Part shown: piece after piece, positions 50,598 through 62,002 of the stretch
How the letters are laid out: every line of letters starts with the position of its first letter
Numbering within the stretch: position 1 is the first letter of the stretch
From: Scleromitrula shiraiana
Taxonomy: Eukaryota; Ascomycota; Leotiomycetes; Helotiales; Sclerotiniaceae
Assembly (NCBI GenBank): GCA_028455995.1
Contig: JABELC010000003.1
Coordinates: 1,798,001 to 1,862,000 of the forward strand
Direction of reading: 5' to 3'
Length of the DNA stretch: 64,000 nucleotides
Translations under genes and position numbers: made by a program
The notes under the pieces: model-generated
Seen by the model: the letters and a program-made list of their open reading frames with translations, nothing else
Told to the model about the DNA's origin: nothing
Databases searched by the model: none

Positions 50598-52022
50598 AAA
50601 TATTAATAAATCTATAATTAAGTTCAAAAATATTTCACTCCAAAGTTTTATTAATAGAGATAATAATAAAAATTCGTTTACTATAGTTTTTTTTAATAAT
50701 TTATGTTTTTGATAAATTAAATATAATTTTATATAATTTTTAATATTTATATTCATTATTAACCAAAAAATATTTTTTTTCATATTATTATAATTTTATT
50801 TTTCCCAAAATGACCTATTATCAATAAATTATAAAATTCCCTAAATAAAATTTTTTATAAAAGTTTATTATTTAATATAAAGAATTTAATATATTTATAA
50901 TATTATATACTATTGATAAAAATGAAATCTATTCTCTCTAAATTTACGTGATTTTTTTATAATTTTTAGATTTTTTTTATTAAACTTGGTTATTTTATAA
51001 ATAATTTCTAGATTTTTCTTTCATAATTGGTATCTATATGTAAAACAATTAAAAAATCAATTTTTTTAATTGCAAATTATATTTCATTCATTTTTTTAAA
51101 TTTTTCTAATATACTATCTCTATTTTTCTTTATTAATGTTCTCGTTATATCTATTATTAAATGTAATAAATCCGTGTATCTATTCAACGATAATAAAGAA
51201 TCTATATCTTGATTTTTTATATAGAATAAGAATATTTGTTTAATGATTTCTGTTTAGTAATCTATTTTTTTAGATAAAGTATTAATAAAGTTTTTTCTCT
51301 TCACATAATAAATAATTATAAAATCAATTTATAAAAATATTATAATTTATTTCGTTTATTTTTTTATTAATATATATATTATTATAAAATATTTTAAGTT
51401 ATTATAATTAAAAATGATCATAATTTAATATTAAACTTTTTTTAAAAAATAATACTAATATTTCATCAATTTTATTATCATTAATAATTTTTAATCAAAT
51501 ATATTATAATTAATCTTTATTAATATTAATTTCTTTAAATAAAAAACTATCGAATATTTATAATTATTTAATTATTTTTATGATAATATCTTATATAATA
51601 TTTTTATCAAAGTATCAATTTTAAGAAAATATATAAAAATAATTAGATAATAGATTAAAAATAAAACTTTTATAAATATTTCCTATAATTATTAAAAAGT
51701 TATTTTATATTCTTTATATTTATTTAAATTATTAAGTTTTTTTTATTAAATTTGTTAATAATAATATTATAATACTATAAACTATAATAAACCTTCTATA
51801 AAAATTCTAAAATTCTAAAAAAAAAAGAATTTTTTAGATTATTCTAAATATTAACTAGAATATAATTAAATTTACTTTAAATAAGTCCATTAATATATCT
51901 TTTATAGACATTATATATCCTAAAAATTCTATCTTTAATATATTAAATTTATATTTTTTTAAATTATAAAACAATCGTTATTTTCTAAATTAATTAAAGA
52001 TTTATTTAATATAATATTTATA
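50593..52022 (-). pseudogene. Gypsy-1 RT end, RNase H and integrase N-terminal part
   Basis: Minus strand. RT continues near 51940 with IEFLGYIMSIKDILMDLFKV (family EFLGYxxSxxGIxMDPxKV). RNase H is readable around 51300-51500 despite frameshifts, with an LKYFIIIYILIKK piece for the DHKNLEYF segment. The integrase zinc-binding part is the open frame down to 50593: KKNIFWLIMNINIKNYIKLY, then LIYQKHKLLKK (family CxxCQRxK), and LWSEIFLNLIIDLLIFKS (family PWxxISxDxIxxLP). The first catalytic Asp (of the family's MDFI) is in that last block. The frame continues at 42975 after removal of Copia-1f and one GATTT. Confidence 0.85.
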
Positions 52023-52290
52023 TATTAGGATATAGATCATAAGGTAGCATATAATAAACATATGACTATAATCGTATATATATACGATTTAACAATCTAT
52101 ACTATAAATAAATCAATAATAAAAATATATAATATAAACTATAATACTATAATCATATAATTTAACCAAAATAAAACTATATTAATCAATATTATATAGA
52201 TCAAATATTGCAAATATCAAAGCGATATTATAATAATAAAATATTTTTAAAAAAACTAGAATTAAATTTGAAATATCAATAAAACATTTT
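52023..52290 (+). repeat. Copia-2d 5' LTR
   Basis: Begins TATTAGGATATAGATCATAA, the decayed form of TGTTRGAATATAGATC. It shares over 150 aligned bases with 58509-58677 and continues through GATCAAATATTGCAAATATC to a CA near 52283. The exact inner end is uncertain by about 10 bases. Confidence 0.75.
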
Positions 52291-52399
52291 GATCAAAAAC
52301 AATATATAATATTAAAATAAAATATATAAACATCAAAGCAATATTGTAAACTTTTATATCTATTATATACGCTCTTAACCTAACTCTTTTAAAACTCAA

Positions 52400-54770
52400 C
52401 TTTTTAATACTTTAGACTCTTTAATTTCTATTTTTTCAAAACATTTTTCAATGATCTTTATAATATTCTCAAAAACCTTTAGCGACGATAAAACCTCTTT
52501 TATTATTTCTCTTATTATTTCTTTTTTATTTCTTTTTTTTACTTTATTTTATATATTTATTATATTTTTAGATTTATAAAAATTATATTAAAAACTTTAA
52601 TTTTTATTTAAAGATATTATTGTTTTTAAATTAATAAAATCTATAAAAATTCAGAAATATCCTTTAAAATAAATAAACCCTTATTTATTTTATAATAATC
52701 TATTTTTTTCCCCTATTTTTTTTCCTTCTTCAATCTTTTTTTTACATAATAATAAAGAATTTATCCTCTTTATTAAAATATAATACTCCTTTTTAATTAT
52801 TTATATAAATACCTCTATCTAACTTCTTTTCTCGAGTTAATATAATAAAAAAAAACCTTTTTTCTTTAAATTATTTTTTTTTTAATTAAAATTTTAAAAA
52901 ATATAATAAGTTTTGCAAATTATTTAAAAACAAATTTAATTTTAAAAATAATTTTGATAATAAAACTTTTTTATTATATATTTAATTTAAGATTTTAAAA
53001 TATATTTATTATTATATTTTTAATAATAATATTTTATAAATATTTAAAAACAATTTTACAAATTAGATTTTAAAATACTTTATTATAATTTAAAAAAAGA
53101 ATTTTTTTACTTTATAATTTTTTAAGCAATTTTTATAAAAACTCAATATTAATATTTCTATTAACTTTAATATCAATATTAACTTGATTTTTATATTTAT
53201 TTTTAAAGATTTGTTTAAATAGATTTTAAAAACGATAAGTATAGCAATTTGTAATATATAATTTAATGTATAATCAAATATTTTTATTATAATAATCAAA
53301 AAACTTAATAATCTAAAAAAAAAAATAAAAAGATTTTATTATTAATTTTATTAAAAATTATAAATAAAAATAAAATAAAATTAAAGATAAAGACAAGAAA
53401 AATAAAAAAAGCAAATAAAAAAACAAACAACATTTAAAAAACTATTTAACTCTAAAAAATCCAATTTCAAATCAATATTTATTAAAAAAAAAATAGTAAT
53501 AACAATGATTTCGATTTTGATCTTGATTTTAATTTCAATTCTGATCTTAAAAACAATTTCTTTAATTGTTTAGATTTTAAAAACTTCAAAATTGACCTTA
53601 TTCTATTTAATATTAATAAACAATTTTAAAACTTTACAAAACATTATATATCAAATAATAATAAATATAATAATCAAATAAATAATATCGAATATAAATC
53701 AATCATTTATAAAAATAATTATAAACAAATTAATTTATTTAAATAATATTAATATTTTAATATTTTATTTATATTATATAAAAATATTTAAAAATATTAC
53801 TATAATATTATTAAATATAAAAACTCAAATACCAATTAAAAAATAATTATCAAAAAATTCTAAAAAGTATTTAAAAATAAAAAATAGAAATATAATATAT
53901 ATAATAATTAATCTAAAATCATTTTTTATATTATTATCATAAACAATTTATTAAAATCAATTAAATAATCATATAAAATTTTATTTGATAAAATATATAT
54001 CACAAAATTTAATTTATTATTAAAAATATATAATAATTTTATTTATATAATAAAACTTTTTATAATTTATTAAAATTATCTTATATATTTTTAAAGATAT
54101 TTAGACTTATTTAAAATATTCATTATTATAATTATAAAGATTTATATATTTATTATAATATCAAAAAATATAAAGATTAAATTTAAAAATAAATTATTTT
54201 TTAAAAAAAAAACAATAATATAATTAAATAAAACTTTAATAATCAATGATTTTAAAAAAACAATTAAAACAATAATAATTTATAATTTTAAAATAAAAAT
54301 ATATATTTTAATAATTAAATTTTTTAATTCAATAATAATTATTATAATCAAAAACAAAAAATATATTATATTTATAAAAAAAGAAAATATTAATTAATCA
54401 AATATATCTTTAAAAAACAAACTATAATAAAAGAAAAATTTAACCAAAAAATAAAATCAAGATTTAGTTTTAATAATATATAAAGTTTTAACAAAAATTA
54501 CAATCAATATATTTAAAATAAATACGATAATAATAACGATTTTATTTATATAATTGAAAAAATCGAAGTATTTTAATTAAAATCATATTTTAATAATAAT
54601 AACAATAATAATAATATTAAAACATTTATTACTTTATATAACTTTTATATTATTATAAATAATAATTATAATAACTTTATTATAAAATTTAACAATTTAA
54701 TTATTTTATATATTTATATTAATAAAACTAATTAAAAACTTAAAATTTATTTATAAATTAAATATTATAA
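52400..54770 (+). pseudogene. Copia-2d gag remnant
   Basis: The region between 5' LTR and protease. C-rich runs (TTTTTCCCCTATTTTTTTTC near 52710) survive in the first part, which suggests a Ser/Pro-rich leader or early gag. Around 53308-53540 the coding strand has the Lys-rich stretch homologous to complement 13779-14054 and complement 20202-20480, followed by a series of GATTTTGATCTTGATTTTAA-like repeats encoding alternating Asp-Phe and Asp-Leu (originally an acidic patch). The minus-strand frame at 53090-53299 is antisense. No zinc knuckle can be read. Confidence 0.6.
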
Positions 54771-54779
54771 TAAATATAA

Positions 54780-56110
54780 ATTTATTAATATAATAATTGA
54801 TTTTAATATTATAAAACGATTAACTATTAATTATAAACAATTTTTATCATTACAAAAACTTATTTAAATCAATATAAAGATTTCAAATTCAATTATAAAC
54901 TTTAAATTCGACTTTAATAATACCTCTTTTATTAAAACCACTTTAATCATTAGCTTAATTAACATAATTAATATCTATATTATTAATATAAATACTCTAT
55001 TTTTATTAAGTCTTATAGATATAAACTATGCTTAAATCTTATTTAATAACATTAAAAATAAACTTCAATATATCAATAATAAAACATGAAAAACTATGAA
55101 ACGTTATAAATATATATTTATTAATTAATTAATCTTTTTTCAACAATTTCAATAATTTATTATAAAACTATTAAATATAAATAAAAAATGTTATTTATTT
55201 AAAGTCGAATTACACCACATTCACAAATAAATAGGATATTCTTTTATTAAGAAATTGCACAATTTATTTAATCGTATTAGCTATAAAGATAAATTTAATT
55301 ATAAATAATTAAAATAATTTATAAAATATTATAAAAAATGCTAATTTTATATCAATAAGTCTAAAAGATTCAAATTCAAATTTTATAATAATATAGAATT
55401 CAACTTCATCATCATGATTAATATAATATATATTAATAATAGTTTTATTTTTTATATTATTAATAAAGTAATTTAGTTTAATATTATATATTTTATTAAA
55501 GATTTATTAATAATAATAATATAGAATATACTTTACTTTATATAGATTAACATTTATAATAATTCTTTTAAATTAATTATTTATAATCAAAAAATCTATT
55601 TTATAGAAAAAGATTTTATTAATAATATTTATATAATTATAATTAAAATTAAACATATATTTATTAAAGTTCATTATTTTATTGAAATAATCAAATATTA
55701 TTATAAAATAATTTAATAAATATATATAATTATTATTAAAAAATTTGAAAACATTAAAAAAATTAATAAAGATATAAAATTATAAATAATTATCAAAATT
55801 ATTAATAATATCATTAGTTCAAATAATCTTATTCTTATTTTTCTAATATTCAATGCATTTCTTTATTTAACATTCTTTAATTTTTTTACCCCATTTATTT
55901 TATAATATACCATTATAATTAATAAAGCAATAAATAAAATATAAAAAAAATATATTAAATAAATAATAATAAATATTTTATATTAATATAATAGATTATT
56001 TATACTTTATTTATACAATCTCAAATTTAAATTTTTAATTTTTATTTATTAAAAGAAAAACATTTAGAATAGATTATATAAATTTATCAAAATAAAAAAT
56101 CAAATATATA
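54780..56110 (+). pseudogene. Copia-2d protease and integrase remnant
   Basis: The protease site reads IDFNIIK near 54799-54820, the decayed Asp-Ser-Gly-Ala. The end of the domain is near 55010-55050 (LLSLIDINYA, family LLxLADMDRL). Integrase runs from about 55190; its second zinc-binding Cys is kept (KKC at about 55331-55340) while the first is Tyr. The KAxNDTxGPDGLVPT segment is at about 55793-55870 and reads KIINNIISSNNLILIFLIFN. Confidence 0.75.
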
Positions 56111-56559
56111 TAATCAAAATAAACAATTTTAATAAAAAATTTAAAAGTATTTTAATAAAACTATATAAAAAAAATTTGAAATATTTAATAAATTATCTAA
56201 TGATATAATTGATTTTTTATTAATAAAAAATCTTATTCTAAATTCAATTAATAATCAAAATTTTAACAATTCAAAAACATTTTAATCAAAAAAAAACATT
56301 TATATATTAAATAAAAAGTTTATTTTTAATTTAGTTTTTATTTCAATTTCATATTTAAAGCTAATGATCAAAATTTTTTATTAAAAATAAACTTTAAAAT
56401 ATAATCAAATATATTTTGATAATAATAATAATCATAAGTATATTATTAAAAACATTTTTAATATATATATTATTATAGATTTTTTATTAATTACAAATCA
56501 ATTTTGTTTATTTTATAAAAAAAAAAAAAATAGTTTATTAAAAAAAAATATATTTAAAA

Positions 56560-58080
56560 TTGTTAAAAAAAGCGATATACTAAAAAATACCCAAATCTTT
56601 TATAATAAATTTATTGATTTTATTAAAAATAAAGATATATCAAAAGTATTCGAAAAATCTAGATTGATAATTCAAGATTATAATAATAAAAATAAAGAAA
56701 CAATTTTAATAAAATCTTTTATTATTCAATAAATTAATTATAAAATTATATTTTATTTTATAATTTTATAGAATATATATCAATATATTTAATACTATTT
56801 TTACGATATATTATAAATATATATTTAATTAGAAATATTTTTGATTTATATATTTTATATCAAATCTTTATTAAAAATAAACTTTAAATTAAATATAATC
56901 TTTAAAGTTATATATTTATTTTATAATATTGCAAAATTAAAAAACTATTAATATTTTATATATTATAATTATTATATAAAAATTTTTAAAATAATCTTCT
57001 TTTTATTTAATAATTGTTTATTCTATATTAATAAAAATAAAAAATTAAATATAATTAAATTATAAATTAATAATACTTTTATTTTTATTAATAAAAAATT
57101 TACAAATAAAAAAAAAACATAAATCAAAAAAAAAATTACTTTTTTAAAAATATAAAAATAGTTAATAATTAATATCCTTTTTAAATTTAATAACGCTCTA
57201 ATTTATATCGATAAAAATAATATAATTATATTTATTTAAAAACAATAATATAACAAATTCTACTTTATAAACTATTTTTTTATTAATTTTAAATCATATA
57301 TAAAAATCAAGAAAAATGCTTCCTTAAAAAAATAATATATTGCTTAATAAGTCTATAATACATATATTATAAACATTTATTAATTAAAAATATTATTCAA
57401 TTTATTATATATAATCTAAATCATTAATCTAATTAAAAATAATATAAATATTTTTAATAAATATATTCAATAATAAATTAATAATTTTAATTATAACTTT
57501 ATATTTATTTCTTTTAAAATAAAATCATTATAAATAATTTATTTTATTAATATAAACTTTATAAATAACACTGATCTTTTTTCTTAAATCAGTTTTATTA
57601 TAATATTTATTAATAAAAATAATAATATAAATATTATTTATTAATTTTTTATTAAATATAAATAAATCATATAAAGCGTTTTTACTTTAAAATTATATAA
57701 AATAAAATATAAATTCAATATTATTACTATAATCAAATTTAATATCGATAAAATTATAAATTAACTAATTAATAAAAAAATTATAACTAATCTCATACTC
57801 TTTATAATCTACACTAATTCAAAATTATTTTACAAATACTTAATCAAATTTAACACTCTCTAGAAAAAACATTTAATAATCAATCTAGCTTTTATTTATT
57901 AATTATATAAACATAAAGAAATTATAAAAATTAAATAAATTATTAATAACACAAATCTTATTAATACAATAATAAAATTAAAATTCTATATCATTTTTAA
58001 AAATCTTATTAACATCAATAAAATCAATATCAATACAAAAAAATAAATTAAATATAAATAAATCATTTTATCTACCTAAT
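56560..58080 (+). pseudogene. Copia-2d reverse transcriptase and RNase H remnant
   Basis: The best preserved Copia-2 RT. It reads VFEKSRLIIQDYNNKNKETI (56646-56705), then FKVIYLFYNIAKLKNY, a stop at 56949-56951 for Trp and YFIYYNYYIKIFK, the PLYGIxEAGNHWF signature. The Asp-Asp pair is Asn-Asn (57069-57074) in stop-INNTFIFINKKF. RNase H contains FINNTDLFS-stop-ISFIIIF (about 57565-57615), then FIIYTNSKLFYKYLIKFNTL (57805-57865), where the family has IYTDSKSLYDxLVKLGTT; its catalytic Asp is Asn. It ends near NTNLINTIIKLKF, the family's NPADAMTK segment. Confidence 0.85.
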
Positions 58081-58508
58081 AAAATAAATCATAATCGCTC
58101 AAACCAACATTTATTATAAATTAACCTATATAATACATTAATATATTACAACAAAAAAAATATAACAAAAAAAATACAATAAAAAAAATATAATAATATA
58201 AAGAATTAATACAAAAAATATAAAAACATAAAAATCTAATATAAAAAAATATAAAAAATAATAATATATATAAACAATATCTACTAAAATCACCAAAATA
58301 TCATTATTCTAATCTAAAAATAATCTTTTCAAAAACAATATTTACTAACACAATGATGATTATAATTTTATATACATTTTCTTTAAATACTTTTTTTTAT
58401 CATATTACTTATATACATTTCAACTTTTTGATCTATTTCATAAAAAAACAAAGAAAAATAATACTACAAATTTAACTTAACTTTCTTTTCTTTTCAAATA
58501 ATGCCAAT

Positions 58509-58677
58509 ATTAGAATATAGATCATAAAATAACATATGATAAACACATGACCATAATCGTACATATATACGACTTGACAATCTATACCATAAATAAATCA
58601 ATAATAAAAATATACAACACAAATCATAGTATCATAATCATACGACTTAACCGAAGTAAAACCACATTATGATCATT
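58509..58677 (+). repeat. Copia-2d 3' LTR, truncated
   Basis: Starts TATTAGAATATAGATCATAA and follows the 5' LTR for about 165 bases, retaining more C (GACCATAATCGTACATATAT). It stops matching after ACATTATGATCA at about 58677, where Gypsy-1 RT sequence resumes, so roughly 90 bases of the LTR are missing. Confidence 0.75.
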
Positions 58678-61600
58678 TAGATCATTTAAAAACACCAAAA
58701 TATCGTTTAAATACACAATTATTATTTTATCTATAAATTCCCTTAAACAATTATTAATATATATTTAGAATATAATTAAAGCATTATATAGACCAAAAAA
58801 CATTATTAAATACTTATATAAACCAAAATATAATCTAAATGTCATTATTTATTCATACCTTTTATAGATTTAAATTAAATTATAAATTCTATATAAATCG
58901 AGTTTTATAAAAATTATAACTTTACTTAATCTATTAAAAATCTCTAAAATAAACAAAATAAAATATCGATTTAAAATTATATAAAAATTCAACCCTCTAT
59001 AATTAATATAAAAATATAGACTTTCACCTTTCTTTTTCACAAATAATATAAATATATTATATTTTAATTTTGAAAATCTAATAAACCCTAATTTTACTAT
59101 TTTATTTATATATTCTTATAAAATTTATAATTCGTTTTTAAAAAGATTATAGATAAGTCCAAATAATAATTATCCATCTATTTATAAAATTATCTTATAA
59201 TTAATATTTAATTTATATAATAATAGTTTATTAACTTTTTTTTTATTGAATATTAATATAAATTTCTAATAATAACCAAAAAATAATCTAGATAGAACTT
59301 GAAAATCTCATAAATTTTCTTTATTTTTTGTTAAGTTTAGAAATGCCCAAATCAATTCTAATATTTTTAATTTATCTAAATATTTCGCTTATTTTTCTAT
59401 ATTCTTTATAAAGATCAAAAATACAAATATATTTATTATAAATTTAAATAATATATAATTTTAAAATTTTATTATTTTATCTATTCTTTAATTTATATAT
59501 GAATTATATTATTTTAATTATAATAAACCTAATATAATTTTCTTTATATTTAATAGTATCTTTCAAAAAACTGATATATTTAACCTTTATATTAATCCGC
59601 ACTCTAGTTTTAGCTTTTTATAAACTGATAATAATGCTATTACAATTATATTCCAGTTTATATCTTTTATTAAAAAAAAATATTTTTCAATTATAATATA
59701 CTAAACATATCAAATTAGTTCTAAATTAATAAAATTCGCCATCATATTTAAATTAATAATTGTAATAATAGATATATTTTCATCAATTAAATCTTTATAA
59801 ATAATTATAATAATTTGTAGCAATTTCTTTAAAATTATGATTTAAAAATAGTTTGTATATTTTATTTTATTTGTTAATAAAGTATAGTGAATATGTATTG
59901 ATAGTTATAATTCTATATTATATAGATTTTTTTTTATTAGTCTATTTATTATTATTTATTATTTTTTAATTAATAATATAAGTTTTTGCCTTAATCTATG
60001 TAATGGTAACTTTGCTTTAAATATTGATTTTGATAATAAATATTGAATAATTAATCTTTAAACGATATTATTTATTAAATTATATTTTAATAAAAATTTC
60101 TATTTTTAAGAAATAATATAAAAAAGTTCTAAATTAAGTCTAAAAATCGATTTAATTTTCATAAAACTATTATTATCCCTCTCTTCCATTATTTTTATTA
60201 ATAAAAAAAATTTTCATTTCTTAAATTATAATTTTTAATCTAATAATTTAGATTTTTATATTTAAAGCAAAATCTTTTTAAATAATATTTTTTTTTTATT
60301 TACTTAAAAAATTTTAGGGTATTTCATAATCTTTCACTTTTTAATAATCTTAATATTACTTTTCAATATTTTAAAATCCTTCTTTAAACCATTGTTTAAA
60401 GTGAATAACACTTATTTTTGTTTTATATTAAATAATTTTTTCTAAATATATAAAAAATTTTCAATATTTTGTATTATAATCTTAAATCCTCTATATATAA
60501 TTAATAAAAAATTGTTAAAATCTATATAAAATTAAACAAAAATTGATTCAATCAGTTTTATTAAATAATTCATAATAACTACATTATTTTCATTTAATCA
60601 ATCAACATTTTATAAAAATATTTTAAAATAAATATTGAAATCTTGAATTATTTGATTATTTTTTATATATAATCAAAATATTTTAAAATTAGTTTCCAAA
60701 TCTATATCAATAAAACTATATTAAAAATATAATCATTCTTTCAAAAAATTCCAATTATTAAACTTTGCTATAGATTTTACATCATCATTCAATCTAGTAA
60801 ATTAAATACACTTCTTAATTAAATCCCTAATATATACTTTATTTAATAATATTTATTTTTTTAAATCAATAATATTCTTTAAACACAAATAATCTTCAAT
60901 TTTTATTAATTATAATTTAATATCTTCTTTATTATCTAAAAAAACTAATAATATTTTTATTCTAAATTTCTCTTAAAATAATCTTATATAAAATTGAATT
61001 TGTTAAACAATAAAGTTTATAATTAATAAATCTCGAATTTCTATAAATAATAAATATATTAATTATAATTCAATTAGATTTATTATTTTATTTATTATTA
61101 TTAATATAATTAAAATATTTCTTAAAAAAGATTTACTATATATTTAACTTTAATTAAATATAATCAATTAATATTTTATCATTAATATTTTTTTTTCTCT
61201 ATTTCTTTTTTGTTTTTTTAATATCTCGATTTCTTTTTTTTATTAAACAATAATTTTTTATGATTTTTTTAAAATATTTGATTATAAACTAAATAATTGA
61301 TTTTGATTTTCAATATATTTAATTAAAGATTTGGGGAATTATAAGTTTCAAATTAGAATATTTTGGGATTCTTTATTGTTTCTTAAAAAAGATAAGGACT
61401 GTAATTTTTAATATTTTTTTTTGATTAAAGTAAATTGGGCTTAAATATTAATTTTTTTCTTTATTATTTTTTTATTATTATTAATAATTATTTATTTTTA
61501 CTTTTTTTAAATTAAAAAAAATAAAAATTCTTTAATTTTTGATAGTTATTAAATAATTGAAATTTTATTTTTGTTTAAATTTTGAAAAAAAAGATTAAAT

Positions 61601-61870
61601 TTTTTGTTTATTTAATTTACTATTTTTTTCTTTGTTAATTATATTTAGAGTTTAATAATATTTATAATTAAATTAAAAAAATTTTAGATAAAGCATAGAT
61701 TTTGTTTAAATGAAATTTGCGATTTTTAAATAAACAATCGATTAATAAGTTTTATATATTTTTTTTTATTTTATAATATTATATTAATAAATTGTTTTTA
61801 TTTTGTAAAATGATAATAATATTAATAGGGTTGAAATATAGCAAGGCATTAGTGATATAAATAATATAAT
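58678..61870 (-). pseudogene. Gypsy-1 gag, protease and RT N-terminal remnant
   Basis: On the minus strand the RT core is clear. MTFRLYFGLYKYLIMFFGLY (about 58800-58860) matches the family's TAFRTRYGxYEYLVMPFGLxNAPxTFQ. FIDKIIIVYLNDILVF follows, with YLDD turned into YLND at complement 58702-58713. The protease is plausible at about 59480-59830, where decayed Asp-Gly and RTNL-type segments occur, but I cannot name the active site. From there to 61870 gag and leader are expected, and no domain is readable. Around 61300-61600 the plus strand keeps G, unlike 59-61.3 kb, which keeps C. Confidence 0.75.
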
Positions 61871-61879
61871 TATTATTAA

Positions 61880-62002
61880 AAAAGAGAAATCTAATTAAGA
61901 ATAGAAGTTTTATTTATAAGAATGAGTTCCTTCTAGCTTAGTCACGTGTGTATGCCTGAATGCCTAAGGCATCTACTCTTCTCTAGGTGTTGTTCTCTAA
62001 CA
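61880..62002 (-). repeat. Gypsy-1 5' LTR
   Basis: Read on the minus strand it starts TGTTAGAGAACAACACCTAG and contains a CACGTG at about 61942. The 70 bases next to the outer edge keep G and C (plus strand TGCCTGAATGCCTAAGGCAT and TTCTCTAGGTGTTGTTCTCT). The homologous part of the 3' LTR, which faces the element interior, is decayed. It borders inverted Copia-1 at 62003. Confidence 0.8.

Larger units (their letters stand above)
52023..58677 (+). mobile_element. Copia-2 copy d, longest copy
   Basis: A Ty1/copia element on the plus strand with 5' LTR, gag, protease, integrase, RT, RNase H and a 3' LTR that lacks its last 90 or so bases. It lies inside the RT of Gypsy-1. G is almost absent over its whole length while C is retained, so decay was nearly all G to A on this strand. 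Stretches 56110-56560 (between integrase and RT) and 58080-58508 (3' untranslated) hold no readable domain. Confidence 0.9.
38650..62002 (-). mobile_element. Gypsy-1 chromovirus, split by two nested elements
   Basis: A Ty3/gypsy element reading right to left: 5' LTR at 61880-62002, protease and RT start at 58678-61870, the rest of RT, RNase H and the start of integrase at 50593-52022, the end of integrase and chromodomain at 41880-42975, about 3 kb of further sequence, and the 3' LTR at 38650-38770. Copia-2d (52023-58677) sits inside RT just after the catalytic YLDD, and Copia-1f (42976-50592) inside integrase. With both removed the element is about 9.1 kb. Flanks TACCT (38645-38649) and TATTT (62003-62007) could be one target duplication after C to T change, which is uncertain. 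Confidence 0.8.

Noticed and set aside
51027..51212. Plus-strand open frame starting MVSICKTIKKS
   Set aside because: Antisense to the Gypsy-1 RNase H to integrase region, which is clearly coded on the minus strand.
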